A stretch of DNA of 64,000 nt from Sphingomonas sp. PL-96 (GCF_020707215.1 NZ_JAJFET010000009.1:62001-126000), one strand, 5' to 3'; positions 16,734 to 26,294 are shown, counted from the first letter of the stretch. Numbers and translations: made by a program. The notes: a model not told the origin generated them from the letters alone.

Positions 16734-18044
16734 TGAGATGGCCCCCTAAATGACCTGGCAGGACCTCGCTCTTAGATAAGAGTGAGGCATATGACTGACG
16801 GCCCGACCAGGCGTTACAATGACGGGGAGGTTCTCTCAGGTGTTCAGCGCCGGAGGCGATGGACACCGGAGGAGAAGGTCCGGATCGTCGAGGAGACGTA
16901 TTTGCCGGGGATGAGCGTGTCGCTCGTTGCCCGTCAGCACGGCATCAGCGGCAGCCAGGTGTTCACCTGGCGCAGGCTGATGAGCCAGGGCGCGTTGACC
17001 GCCGCGGCAGCTGGCGAAGAAGTGGTGCCGGCGTCCGAGTATCGCGCCCTGGAGGCGCAGGTGCGCGAGCTGCAACGGTTGCTCGGCAAGAAGGCCATGG
17101 AGAACGAACTGCTCCGCGAGGTCGTGTTCCGGGCCGCAGGCCAAAAAAAACTGTTGCTGCCGCTCGACCTCGTTGCCGGGGGTTGGTCTGTGACCGCCGT
17201 TGCCGACGCGCTCGACATCAGCCGCCAGCATCTATCCGCGATGCGCAACAGGCCGCCTCCACGACCGCGTGGACGACCGCCGCTGCCGGACGCCGAGCTG
17301 GTCGCCGACATCCGCATGCTCATCGCCGGCCTGCCCACCTACGGCTATCGTCGCGTGCATGCCTTGCTGCGCCGCAAGGCGAAGAAGAATGGACGCGCAG
17401 CGCCCAATGCCAAGCGCGTCTACCGCGTCATGAAGGTGCACGGGCTGCTGCTCCGGCGGGACGGCGAACATCGCGAGGAACGGCGCCACCACGGGCGGGG
17501 CGCCGTCGACCAGCGCAACACCCGCTGGTGTTCCCGACGGGCTGGAGATCGCGTGCGACAACGGCGAGAAGGTGCGCGTCGCCTCCGCGCTGGACTGTTG
17601 CGACCGGGAGGCGATGGGGCAAGTAGCCACGACGGGCGGCATCACCGCCGAGGGCGTTCAGGACCTGATGGTTGCCACCGTCGAGCATCGCTACGGCCGC
17701 GTGAACCGTGTGCCCGAGCCGATCGAGTGGCTGACGGATAACGGCAGCGCTACACTGCTCGCGACACCCGCACCTTCGCCCGTGACATCGGGCTGGTCCC
17801 GCGAACGACGCCTGTCAGCAGCCCACAATCCAACGGCATGGCAGAGGCGTTCGTCCGCACCCTCAAGCGCGACTACGTTCGCGTGAACCCCAGGCCTGAT
17901 GCGCAGACCGTCATGGCGCAGCTGCCAGGCTGGCTCGCCCACTACAACGAGGTGCACCCGCATCGCGCTCTGGGCTATCGTTCACCCCGCGAGTACATCG
18001 CGCAAACCCGCGAGGCCCCGTCAGGTCTTCAGGGGGCAACAACA
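16734..18044 (+). mobile_element. IS3-family element, IS2-like group, with 5-bp target duplication
   Basis: Runs TG...CA: left end TGAGATGGCCCCCTAAATGA, right end reverse complement TGTTGTTGCCCCCTGAAGAC, with further matches in CTGgCaGGaCCT. It is flanked on both sides by ATCCG (16729-16733 and 18045-18049), the 5-bp duplication expected for the IS2 group. Excising the element and one ATCCG restores an open terminase frame, which proves the insertion point. The transposase inside is frameshifted. Confidence 0.85.
16791..18044 (+). pseudogene. IS2-like transposase, two frameshifts
   Basis: Starts MTDGPTRRYNDGEVLSGVQR (ATG 16791). OrfA has the helix-turn-helix RRWTPEEKVRIVEETYLPG and a leucine zipper ALEAQVRELQRLLGKKAMEN. 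An A8 run near 17144 is where IS2-type OrfA-OrfB frameshifting normally happens; here OrfA already reads into the OrfB frame. OrfB is interrupted near 17515 and near 17755, so [23 protein letters not shown] sequence, IEWLTDNGS (catalytic Asp) and [20 protein letters not shown] (catalytic Glu) lie in different frames. No intact transposase. Confidence 0.85.
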
Positions 18045-18367
18045 ATCCGGAAGCGCTCGACAAGGAACGGGAGCAGGCGCGCCTGGCCAAAGAGCAGGCC
18101 GACGCCAAGGCGATGGACAATGCCGAGCGCCGCCGCGAACTCGCATCGCTGCCGGACATGATCGCTGCCGGCGCTGGCGTGATCGTGATGATCGTCGCCC
18201 AGCTCCAACAGGTTGGCGCCCGCGTTGCCAAGGGTGACACGAAGCTGCGCGCCCGGGTCGATGCCGAGATCAACAACGTCCTCACCGACTTGAGCATGGC
18301 GCGGATTGAGGAGGCGCGGGGCGGGGGCTTCGATGACAGCGAGCCCGAAGAAGAAGGGGGCGATTGA
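18045..18367 (+). pseudogene. Prophage terminase small subunit, 3' part
   Basis: Continues the frame broken at 16733: EALDKEREQARLAKEQADAK, NAERRRELASLPDMIAAGAG and VDAEINNVLTDLSMARIEEA, ending with an acidic tail at TGA 18365-18367. The long helix is the oligomerisation region of Nu1-like small subunits. The stop lies inside the start of the large terminase gene, normal for phage packaging operons. There is no start signal for this half, so it is not expected to be made. Confidence 0.75.
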
Positions 18368-20164
18368 GCCTTACCAGGCACCGGGCGCGCATGGTGTAGC
18401 GCTCGCCCGCGCGTGGCTGGCTGCATGCAAGCCGCGCGAACGGCCCCCGCTGTCCAAGTTCATGGTCGAGCATGCGCGTTCCGACGATGGTGCTCGCATC
18501 CGGCCGTTCCCCTTCCAGGCGGACATCGCCGACGCGTTCACCGATCCGGAAACGTCGCAGCTGTCGGTGCGCAAGAGCAGCCGCATTGGCTACTCGACGA
18601 TCCTGCAGTGCTTCGTCGCCTGGCGCATCAAGTTCGACCCCGCTCGCACGCTGATCTACCAGCCGACCATCGACGACGCGGAGAAGTTCAGTCGCGACGA
18701 TCTGGACCCGGTGCTGCAATGGCCGGTCGTCCGTTCGGTTGCGACCTTCAAGCCGCGGCATGCCGACAACCAGATTCGGGCCAAGCGCTACAAGGGCGGC
18801 TGGATCCAGATCAAAGGCGCGAACAGCCCCAAGGAGTTCAGGCGCGTCACCTCCGATGACGTCTTCCTTGAGGAATGCGACGGCTATCCGTGGGCGTCGA
18901 AGGAAGAGGGCGACCCGGCCCGGCTGGCGTACAAGCGCAACCTGACATCGCCCCGCCGGTTCAGCGCGGCTGGCTCGACGCCGAAGGTGAAGGGCTTCAG
19001 CCGGATCGACGATCTGTTTGAGTTGGGCAGCCAGGAGTTTCGTTACGTCCCATGCCCGCACTGCGGCGAGATGCAGCAGCTGGTGTTCGGCGACGGCACG
19101 GGCGCTGGCATCCGGTGGGAGCCAAAGGAGAATCCGACCCGCGCCTGGTACCGGTGCGTCAACGGCTGCGACATCGACGAAGCCGACAAGGCGGCGATGG
19201 ACGAAGCCGGTGAGTGGCGGGCGCACAACCCCGCGGCGTTCCCGCGGCACCGCTCGTTCCACATCTGGGCGGCCTACAGCCAGCACCCCGGCGCCGCCTG
19301 GCTGGAGATCGCGCGCGAGTTCATGGAGGTCCGCAAGGATCCGAACCTGCTGCGCACCTTCGTCAACCAGGTGCTCGGCGAGGCATGGGCCGAGCGCGGC
19401 GAGGCTCCGGAGTGGCAGCGCCTCTACGATCGCCGGGAGAAGGCGATGCGGCTGGGAACGCCATCGGCGAAGGCTGGGCTGTTGGTCGGCGCTGCCGACG
19501 TGCAGCGCGGCGGTGGCGGGCGCATCGATCTCGACATTTGGGCTTTCGGACCGAACGGCCGGCGCGAGTTTGTGGAGCGGATCGAGGTCTTTGGGCCGAT
19601 CTCGGACAAGAAGACTTGGAAGAAGCTCGACGTGGAGGTTGCCCGCACCTGGGAGACCGAGCACGGTCGCTCGATGCGGCTTGCGCGGTCGCGATCGATT
19701 CTGGCGACGGCGAGAACACCATGGAGGTGTACGCCTGGGCCCGGCGCCACCCCGGTTTCGCGATGGCGGTGAAGGGCCGCCATCAGATCAGCGCCAACCA
19801 GCCGATCGGCTCACCGAGCTGGCAGGACGTCACGCTGAACGGCCGCAAGCTCAAGCGCGGCGTGCGGCTGTGGAACATCGGCACCTCGATGCTGAAGCTC
19901 GAACTGTTCGGCGACCTGGAGAAGGACAAACCGGTCGACGGCGAGGATTACCCCGACGGGTACGTCTACCCGCCGGAGGGCACCACCGATGAATGGGTCA
20001 AGCAGCTGGTGGCGGAGGAACTCCGCATCATCCGGCTGCGCAGCGGCGGTTTCCGTCGGGAATGGCACAAGGTCCGAAATCAGAACGAGGCGCTGGATAA
20101 CGCGGTCTATGCCCGCGCCAGCGCCTTCTCGCTGGGTGTCGACCGGTGGCGGGAACCATCGTAG
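18333..20164 (+). pseudogene. Phage terminase large subunit (GpA type), frameshifted
   Basis: ATG 18333 (MTASPKKKGAIEPYQ) overlaps the small subunit. The ATPase half shows SVRKSSRIGYSTILQ (deviant Walker A), DDVFLEECDGYP (Walker B) and SPRRFSAAGSTPKVKGFSRI; a zinc-ribbon-like CPHCGEMQQL pattern follows. A one-base loss near 19683 moves the nuclease half to another frame, where AIDSGDGENTMEVYAWARRH, QISANQPIGSPSWQDVTLNG and EALDNAVYARASAFSLGVDR continue to 20164. It would have cut and pumped phage DNA; it is now split. The usual head-tail connector gene after it is missing. Confidence 0.85.
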
Positions 20165-21264
20165 AGAGCGGCGCGGTCGTGATGCGCCGGCGCTGGCGCC
20201 GCGCCTCCGATCGGCTGCCGCTGCCGTTCCAGTTGCAGGTGATCGAGCCGGATTACATCGACCCGTCCAAGCATGGGCCGCTGTCGACCGCGCCGGGCGT
20301 ACAGGCGGATACCTGATTAACGGCGTGCAGTTCAATCCGCTGGGTGGGCGCGAGGGGTACTGGCTCTACAACGGCCATCCTGGGGGGCGGTCGCACCGAC
20401 GCGCTGGGCTCGACCTTCGTGAAGGCCGCGGACGTCGCGCACATCTTCCGCGCCGATCGCCCGGAGATGGAGCACGGCGCTACTTGGTTCGCACCCGTCA
20501 TCCTGCGGATGAAGGACTTCGGCGACTTCGAGGATGCGCAGCTGACGCGCCAGAAGCTCGCCAGTGCCTTCGTGGGCGTCGTGACGGGCGAGGATCCGGA
20601 CGGGGTGATCCCCGGCATCGCGCAGGAGGAGGGAGGGCCGGACGATCGCGAGCCGCTCGACTACATCGAACCCGGCACCTTCCAGTATGCCCGCCGCCGT
20701 GAGGAATTGACCTTCTCCAGCCCGCCGGGCGTCGACGGGTACGCCGACTGTACCAAGGTGTCGCTGCGCGCGGTCAGCGCCGGACTGGGTGTACCCTACG
20801 AGGCACTGACCGGCGACCTGTCCAACGTGAACTTCTCGTCCGGGCGCATGGGGTGGCTGGAATACCAACGGTCGCTCGCCGCCTGGCAGTGGACGATGTT
20901 TATTCCGCAGTTCTGCGGCGCCGTGGCGGTCTGGCTGATCGACGCCTTTGCGATGATCGGTGAGGATGTCGAGGGTGTCACCGTGCGGTGGACGCCTCCA
21001 GGTCGCGAGATGATCAACCCTGCCGAAGAGGTGAAGGCGACCCGAAACGCCATCCGCTCTGCACAGGACACGATCTCCGCCGCGGCACGCCGCTGAGGTG
21101 AGGATCCCGACACCTTCCTCGCCGAGTGGAAGGCCGATGCCGAGAAGATCGACAAGCTCGGGCTCATTTTCGACTGCGACCCGCGGCACGTGACCGCTGT
21201 CGGCAACCCTGCGGAGCAAGAACTCTCCGCCCAGCCCGCAACCCCAGGGGGCCTGAATGACTGA
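20158..21264 (+). pseudogene. Phage portal protein (lambda type), truncated and broken
   Basis: Begins inside the family: the first ~100 residues and the connector gene gpW are deleted, so VESGAVVMRRRWRRASDRLP directly abuts the terminase end. Frameshifts near 20310 and in a G6 run near 20385 are followed by TDALGSTFVKAADVAHIFRA, RPEMEHGATWFAPVI and SAGLGVPYEALTGDLSNVN. A TGA at 21094-21096 interrupts before EDPDTFLAEWKADAEKIDKL, which resumes in frame to 21264. Portal rings form the DNA entry vertex; this copy has at least four lesions. Confidence 0.8.
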
Positions 21265-22216
21265 AATCCTGATCTACGGGATCGTCGGCGACAGCTGGGA
21301 CGGTCTCGACGCTAACACGCTCGTCCCGCTCATCTCGGACGGCGACGACGACCTTAGCCTGCGCATCAACAGCCCGGGCGGCTACGTCATGGAAGGCCTG
21401 GCGATCTTCAACGCCGTCATCCGTGAGAAGAAGAAGGGGCGCAAGGTCACCTGCCACATCGACGGACTTGCTGCGTCAATGGCTTCGATCATCGCCATGG
21501 CTGGCGAGGAAATCATCATGGCCGACTATGCCCTGATGATGATCCACAATCCGTGGGATTGTGCCTGCGACGATGCGGCCGAACTGCGCCGCGCTGCCGA
21601 CAAGCTCGATCGGCTGCGTGACCAGCTGGTCGGCATCTACGCCGGCCGCACCGGCATGTCCGCGGAGAATCTCATCCTTCTGCTGGATGCCGAGACCTGG
21701 TTCACGGCCGAGCAGGCGCTCGAGCAGAACTTCATCACGCCGATCAGTGAGGCCGCTACCGCGTCGGCCGCGATCAACGTCAAAGCATTCGGGTTTCGCA
21801 AGATCCCGGACAGCCCTCTCGTCACCACCCTGGCGCTGGCGAGCACCCGGACGGCTCCCGCCGCTCCGCCCCCGCAGAAGGAAACCACCATGCCTCAGGG
21901 TACCCAGCCGGGCGGCGAAAATTAGCCGCCCGCCGACATCATCACCGCAGCCGACGCGCAGGCGCGTGCCGACGCCGCTGTGGTTGCGGAGCGCCAGCGC
22001 GTCGCCGGCATCCGCGCGCTCGCCACCAAGCACAAGCTTCCCGCCGATTTCATCGACGGTCTGGTCGTCGATGGTCCGGAGCTCGCTGCCGCCCGTGAGA
22101 AGATCCTCGACAAGCTCGCCGAGGAAGGCGACGCGGCCAACATCGGTCACAACAGCCCGGCGCGGGTGGGCAATGTCCGTCACTGGCTGGGCAGAACATG
22201 GTCGCGGCTGCCGTAG
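21257..22216 (+). pseudogene. ClpP-like prophage head maturation protease with premature stop
   Basis: ATG 21257 overlaps the portal end. Residues 1-190 are a ClpP/crotonase-fold protease: LRINSPGGYVMEGLAIFNAV, nucleophile S74 in GLAASMAS, H97 in MMIHNPWD and an Asp in LLLDAETWFTAEQAL. The catalytic domain is therefore complete. A TAG at 21923-21925 cuts the chain after QPGGEN, but the same frame continues with ADAQARADAAVVAERQRVAG, TKHKLPADFIDGLVVDGPEL and ARVGN before losing family resemblance near 22185, where capsid genes have been deleted. It may still make an active 222-residue protease. Confidence 0.75.
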
Positions 22217-22548
22217 AGCCTGCAGCCGTAGCTCTGCTCGGCTTGAACGTGGCGATCATGCCCGCGCTGTTCGGGGTTTCCGGCGTGGTGCTGGGGCGAT
22301 GCATTGCGCAGTCCGTCCGCCGCGAGGGCGAAGAGCGCGTCACCAGCCGCACCAGCATCGCGCTGACCGCATTGTTCGGCATGGCGATGGTCGCGATCTC
22401 GGCCTACATGCAACTGACGCCATTCCACGCGCTCGGCGTCGGAGCAGCTGCGGGCTTCATCGGGCTGGGCCCGCTTGAGTTCATCGCCGAGCAATTCTCA
22501 GAGCGCCTGCGCGGCGCGATCGACGGTTTCTTCAACCCGCGCAAGTAG
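22198..22548 (+). CDS. Phage holin-like membrane protein
   Basis: 116 residues, ATG 22198, with GGGCAG just upstream. Three hydrophobic segments: VALLGLNVAIMPALFGVSGV, TALFGMAMVAISAYMQL and HALGVGAAAGFIGLGPLEF, then a charged tail EQFSERLRGAIDGFF. Size, topology and the position ahead of lysozyme and spanin genes suggest a holin. It begins right at a deletion junction (no capsid or tail genes between protease and here). Intact. No sequence family is recognised with certainty. Confidence 0.55.
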   Translation: MVAAAVEPAAVALLGLNVAIMPALFGVSGVVLGRCIAQSVRREGEERVTSRTSIALTALFGMAMVAISAYMQLTPFHALGVGAAAGFIGLGPLEFIAEQFSERLRGAIDGFFNPRK

Positions 22549-22786
22549 CAGGCGATGATCAAGGCGCTCGGAGCTCCGGCTCCAGCAGAACCGCCGATCA
22601 CGTCGGCAGAGGGCGATGACGCGGCCGAGATCGAGCGGCTGACCGACGAGCCGCACAGGCACGGATGAGAAAATGCCCCACCTGCAGGGGCAGGCGGAGC
22701 AGGTTCTAGGAGAGGAGGGCCGGTTTCATAAAGAAAGCCGGACAAAAGTTATTCTGACAGGGCATTATTACGCTAAGATGAATACT

Positions 22787-23059
22787 TTAGTGAAAGGATC
22801 CCGTACTTTTCCCCCAATCCGCTCGACGTTTACCAAGTTTCCGAGGCTGTGATCGCGCAGCCGAATTGCTCTGACGGTCCGAGTGGCGCCGGCAGCTGCG
22901 CTGCCGGCTCAGCATCTTTTCCCACTCTCGAGCCTGAGCCTCGTGCCGGAGACGTCGAGCCTCCCGCCTCTGGAGTTTACGGTCCCGTTGCCGCTTCTGC
23001 CAAAGGAGCGCGGCTAAGGTGGCAGCGATCGCTGCCACTAGGAAGAATGTTAACGACAT
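22787..23059 (-). CDS. Small membrane protein with basic tail (hypothetical)
   Basis: 90 residues from ATG 23059: MSLTFFLVAAIAATLAALLW is a single membrane segment followed by a highly basic helix QKRQRDRKLQRREARRLRHE and a Ser/Arg-rich tail. It runs opposite to the prophage genes. A weak AGGTG precedes the start. It could be an inner-membrane protein of the prophage moron type. Nothing more can be said. Confidence 0.4.
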   Translation of the reverse strand: MSLTFFLVAAIAATLAALLWQKRQRDRKLQRREARRLRHEAQAREWEKMLSRQRSCRRHSDRQSNSAARSQPRKLGKRRADWGKSTGSFH

Positions 23060-23415
23060 AAGGCACCTGTACGCTTCGACGCGCTTACGCTGCGCGCCGC
23101 ACCCTGAACCTCCTGCGACTTGCACCGATCCGCGCCTTATGGCGGGTATGCCACAGCTGATCGGAGCGAGCGGCAAGCCGTTCTATCGAGAGGACGGCTG
23201 CTGGCCGTATACGGGCTGGGTTGCCCGCGTACTAAAACCGAAGAAGTCACCCCGGCTGTCATGTTGCTGTCCGACAGCCGGGGCGCGAGCGCGCGTAGGA
23301 CTTATCGCGCTCGGCTGGATCAATCCTGCCGAACTGTGGCGCGATGATGCGCTTCGTGCGTCAACGGAGCGGCGCCGCGTGGCTGCACGACGCTCGATCA
23401 GCGGTGATGTTCAAG

Positions 23416-23454
23416 AAAAACCCCGCCTGCACCGGGGGAGAGAGGCAGGCGGGG
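23416..23454 (-). terminator. Intrinsic terminator, minus strand
   Basis: On the minus strand CCCCGCCTGC (23454-23445), a 14-base loop and GCAGGCGGGG (23430-23421) are followed by TTTTTC. That is a perfect 10-bp GC stem plus U-run. No minus-strand protein gene lies just upstream, so it may end a small non-coding RNA starting in 23455-23697. Confidence 0.65.
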
Positions 23455-23531
23455 TATGGGGTCCCATGCGTAACCGGACGTGCGGATAACCTTCGGCCGC
23501 TGTCTTGGTTCCGAGCAAGCGCTGGCGAGAT

Positions 23532-23574
23532 GTCGCCCCGGCCCTTCGTGTTGCTGCCCGTGAGCCGGGGCGAC
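23532..23574. repeat. 11-bp perfect inverted repeat
   Basis: GTCGCCCCGGC at 23532-23542 and GCCGGGGCGAC at 23564-23574 with a 21-base loop. Very stable as RNA on either strand, no U-run. It lies 124 bases before the lysozyme gene and may be part of the same structured transcript as the neighbouring terminator. Confidence 0.6.
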
Positions 23575-23697
23575 GGTGCCGGGGAAAATCCGCAGCCCTT
23601 CAGAGGCTTGGACCTCAATGGTTGCGAGAAAGTGAATGCTGCGCTGCCGCAACTCTGCACGCCGCCCGGGCCGCTATCCCACATGAAAGGACCAACC

Positions 23698-24256
23698 ATG
23701 GCAAAGACGGCGACCCAGATGGTCGACGAGGTGATCGCGCGCGAGGGCGATTACGTGAACGACCCGGCGGATCGAGGCGGCCCCACGCGATGGGGGGGGG
23801 CACCGAGCAGGTGGCGCGCGCCTACGGCTACAAGGGCGACATGCGCGCCCTGCCGCGCGCGCTGGCAGTCGAGATCTACCTCAAGAGGTATTGGACTAGC
23901 CCCGGCTTCGACAAGGTGGCGACGCGCGACCCAGCACTCGCGGCCGAGATGTTCGACGCGGGCGTGAACATGGGGCCGGCGCAGCGGCCAAGTTCGTGCA
24001 GCGCTCGCTGAACCTGCTCAACAACGAGGCGAAGCACTATCCCGACATTGCGGTCGACGGCGGCTTCGGGCCGCTGTCGCTGTTCTCCCTCGACAGCTAC
24101 CAGCAGCGCCGGGGCCGGGACGAGGGCGGTCGTGTCTTGCTGTGGTTCGCGCGGGCCTTTCGGACGGGCCGTTATGCTGACATCGCAGAGGCGAACGGTT
24201 CTCAGGAGGTGTTCCTGTACGGCTGGGTCGCTCGCCAGGTGCGAGAAGCGGCATGA
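23698..24256 (+). pseudogene. GH108 phage lysozyme (N-acetylmuramidase), two frameshifts
   Basis: ATG 23698: MAKTATQMVDEVIAREGDYV and NDPADRGGPTRWGG is the GH108 signature with the catalytic Glu in REGDYV. A G8 run near 23796 shifts the frame, which resumes TEQVARAYGYKGDMRALPRA and EMFDAGVNMGPAQ. A second shift near 23990 leads to KFVQRSLNLLNNEAKHYPDI, AVDGGFGPLSLFSLDSYQQ and YGWVARQVREAA. It would have cleaved peptidoglycan at lysis. The homopolymer position means the first shift could be a sequencing error; the second is not in a long run. Confidence 0.8.
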
Positions 24257-24691
24257 CCGCCGCCCTCGCGCTGCTGCGCCGCTTCTGGTGGGCGGTGCAG
24301 ATGCTGGCGCTCGGTGCCGCGCTGCTCGCTGCGCCCGCGACGCTGGCGGATCGCACCGCCACCCTGCGGGCTGAGCGCTCCGCTTGGACGTCTGCACTCG
24401 ACGACGCGGAAGGCACGGTTGGCGGCAGAGCGCCGGTACGCCAGCAACCTCGCCCTGGCGGCGACCAACTATGCTGCTGGGCTCGCCGCGCGCGAGCCGA
24501 TCATCGTTCGATCCACCAACACCGTGAGGGAATATGCGCAGACTGATGCTGGGGGCGGGCTGTGCCGCGATGCTGACCGGGTGCGCGCAGCCGACGCCCT
24601 CGACGCCGAGCTTGCCGAAGCTGCCGGATCCGCCGCCGGCCGCGCTGGAGCCGTGCCTGCCGAGGCCGCAGCGCCGGCAGGCGGACGGTAG
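24253..24691 (+). pseudogene. Rz-like inner-membrane spanin, frameshifted
   Basis: ATG 24253 overlaps the lysozyme stop by 4 bases. LALLRRFWWAVQMLALGAAL is an N-terminal membrane anchor, followed by a helical region with ADRTATLRAERSAWTSALDD. One indel near 24411 moves the frame to LAAERRYASNLALAATNYAA, REPIIVRSTNTVREYAQTDA and an Ala-rich end at 24691. It overlaps the Rz1-like lipoprotein for 158 bases, the classic Rz/Rz1 arrangement, which is the main reason for the call. Confidence 0.65.
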
Positions 24692-24794
24692 CGCGACAGT
24701 GGTCGACGACGACGCGACTATCCGGGATGGTCGTTTCGACCTGGCCGCGTGCGAGGCGAAGCGCCGGCTGCTCGCGGAGGCGTGGCCGCGGTGA
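24534..24794 (+). CDS. Rz1-like outer-membrane lipoprotein spanin
   Basis: 86 residues, ATG 24534, in a different frame inside the 3' end of the Rz-like gene. MRRLMLGAGCAAMLTGC is a lipoprotein signal with lipobox LTGC, followed by a proline-rich stretch (PTPSTPSLPKLPDPPPAALE) and an acidic, Cys-containing tail. Proline-rich lipoproteins nested in Rz genes are outer-membrane partners that fuse membranes during lysis. The nested position is seen; function is inferred. Intact. Confidence 0.65.
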   Translation: MRRLMLGAGCAAMLTGCAQPTPSTPSLPKLPDPPPAALEPCLPRPQRRQADGSATVVDDDATIRDGRFDLAACEAKRRLLAEAWPR

Positions 24795-25047
24795 GAGATC
24801 TCCGGCTACACGTTCGGCCATATAGCGGCGATCATCGCACAGGCCGTTTCGATATTACTGATTCGGTGAGCGGAGTTCACCGGCCCGCGAAACATTGTTC
24901 GACGAGGCACGTCGATGACCAGTGACGTCGGTGCGTGCGGCGTTCCGAGGTCGCCGAGATGGTGAAGCGTGTGCAAGCGAGCGGTGCGCCAGCTTTAACA
25001 GATTGCAAACACCTTCTGCCCACACTCTCCCTGAAAATGGAGAGATG

Positions 25048-25371
25048 ATGAGGCACTTAACCTGGCGGGGGCCAGCCCTCGCAACTGCGGCGATGCTCGC
25101 CGCCTGCCAGCCTGAAGACGGTGAGCGGGCAGCAATCAATGAGATCCAGGCCGCCGATGCTGTTCGACACGATGCGGAGGTCCGCGCCGAGCGGCTGAGC
25201 GAAGTGGCCGACGAGTTCGCCGTGGGCGCGAACCGCATTGGCGCCAGTCCAGGCAAAGCTCGTCGGGACCGGGCTGCTGCCGATCGTCAGGCCGCGGATA
25301 AAATCTTGAAACAGGGCGACGCAGAGGCAGAGCGGATGGACCAGAACGTAGCGGGCAAGCTTCTGCCGTAA
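25048..25371 (+). CDS. Hypothetical lipoprotein with charged coiled coil
   Basis: 107 residues from ATG 25048, with GGAGAG 4 bases upstream (an ATG at 25045 is possible). MRHLTWRGPALATAAMLAAC gives a lipobox LAAC at residues 17-20. The mature chain is helical and charged: ERAAINEIQAADAVRHDAEV, RAERLSEVADEFAVGANRIG and a Lys/Arg/Asp tail. Envelope-anchored. Not recognised; it sits in the right flank of the prophage and could be a lysogenic-conversion gene. Confidence 0.6.
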   Translation: MRHLTWRGPALATAAMLAACQPEDGERAAINEIQAADAVRHDAEVRAERLSEVADEFAVGANRIGASPGKARRDRAAADRQAADKILKQGDAEAERMDQNVAGKLLP

Positions 25372-25501
25372 TGGTTGGAAGGTGCAGCGTTGATCGCCCT
25401 GCTCGAAGAAGATCGGCGCTGGCGTATCGGCCCAGCGATTGTGCTTCGCCCGGGGCTCTGGTGCGAGCATGATGTGTGCTCGAGGTGGAGGGGATCAGAA
25501 G

Positions 25502-25765
25502 GTGGCCACGTCCGGAAACGCAGCGCTTGAAATCCGTCTCGCGATTTTGGAGCGGCAAGTCGAGGCGAACAGTAAAGCGAATGAGTTCAACCTGATAACG
25601 AACGTCGTACTCGAAATCGCGCTCGCCATGAACGTCCAGGGTGAAGCGATCGGGGAGGAGCGGCTCTTCCTGGAGGCTGCGAAGCATTTCGCTGGCGGTT
25701 CCGAGGCACGGCTCGCGGTCCTTCGCTCGGCCGTTCAAGCGCTCTGCCTTCGCTTCGCCCCATAG
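25502..25765 (+). CDS. Hypothetical helical protein
   Basis: 87 residues from GTG 25502, with AGAAG immediately upstream. VATSGNAALEIRLAILERQV followed by ANEFNLITNVVLEIALAMNV and ERLFLEAAKHFAGGSEARL suggests an all-helical, soluble, probably dimeric protein. No signal peptide. No family recognised. It is in the same direction as the preceding lipoprotein, 130 bases apart. Confidence 0.45.
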   Translation: MATSGNAALEIRLAILERQVEANSKANEFNLITNVVLEIALAMNVQGEAIGEERLFLEAAKHFAGGSEARLAVLRSAVQALCLRFAP

Positions 25766-25957
25766 CTGGCTTCAGCGTCCCGCAGTTCCGGGGCGTGCGC
25801 GGGCGCGACGCTGACCCTCGCCTCGATCGTGGGGCATGGGTTCCAGCTTGGATGCCTTGGGCTCGGCGAATTCGTCGATATAGTGGCCCGAGATCCGGTG
25901 CGAACGCGGATCGGGCAGCGGCAGCACCGGCAGCTGCCCGGTGGTGGCATGGTTCAG

Positions 25958-26279
25958 CCCCCCCCGACAAGTTGCGCCGGTGCGAGCCCGGTGAGATCGT
26001 TGATCTGGTTCGCGAACCGCAGAACCCGCACGATCATATGCCGGTCGCGGTCATCAGCGCCCGGGGCGTCTGCGTCGGCTATCTGCGTAGCGATTGAGCG
26101 CAATGATCGGGAGCAAGATCGATCGCGGCTATGACGTCCGCGCTATTGCTAAGCGGGTGAAGGGCATCGACCTCGACGGCGCAACGCTCGGGCTTGTGAT
26201 CCGGCTCAGCATCACGGCGCCAGGTAATGAAGGGGAGCGCCCGACCTTCCGGGCCAGTGTGGGCCTATCCGGCTGGTGA
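25958..26279 (+). pseudogene. HIRAN-domain protein remnant, frameshifted
   Basis: LRRCEPGEIVDLVREPQNPH and AVISARGVCVGYLRSD match the HIRAN domain, which binds DNA 3' ends or modified DNA. The frame breaks near 26093 and resumes IGSKIDRGYDVRAIAKRVKG and IDLDGATLGLVIRLSI to TGA 26277-26279. A C8 run at about 25960 precedes the recognisable part, and the true N-terminus is not found in any frame. Most likely a broken gene of the prophage or island. Confidence 0.6.
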
Positions 26280-26294
26280 CGTAGTCGTCCCGGA

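Larger units (their letters stand above)
23060..23697. other. 638 bases before the lysozyme gene, two strong hairpins, no clear gene
   Basis: Open frames here are Arg/Gly/Pro-rich and overlap on both strands without motifs. The stretch holds a 10-bp perfect hairpin with a U-run on the minus strand (23416-23454) and an 11-bp perfect hairpin (23532-23574). Together they suggest a small RNA or long leader rather than protein coding. The last 30 bases carry AAAGGA before the lysozyme ATG at 23698. Confidence 0.4.

Noticed and set aside
23344..23697. Open frames on both strands in the region before the lysozyme
   Set aside because: They overlap each other and two strong hairpins; a non-coding role is more likely.
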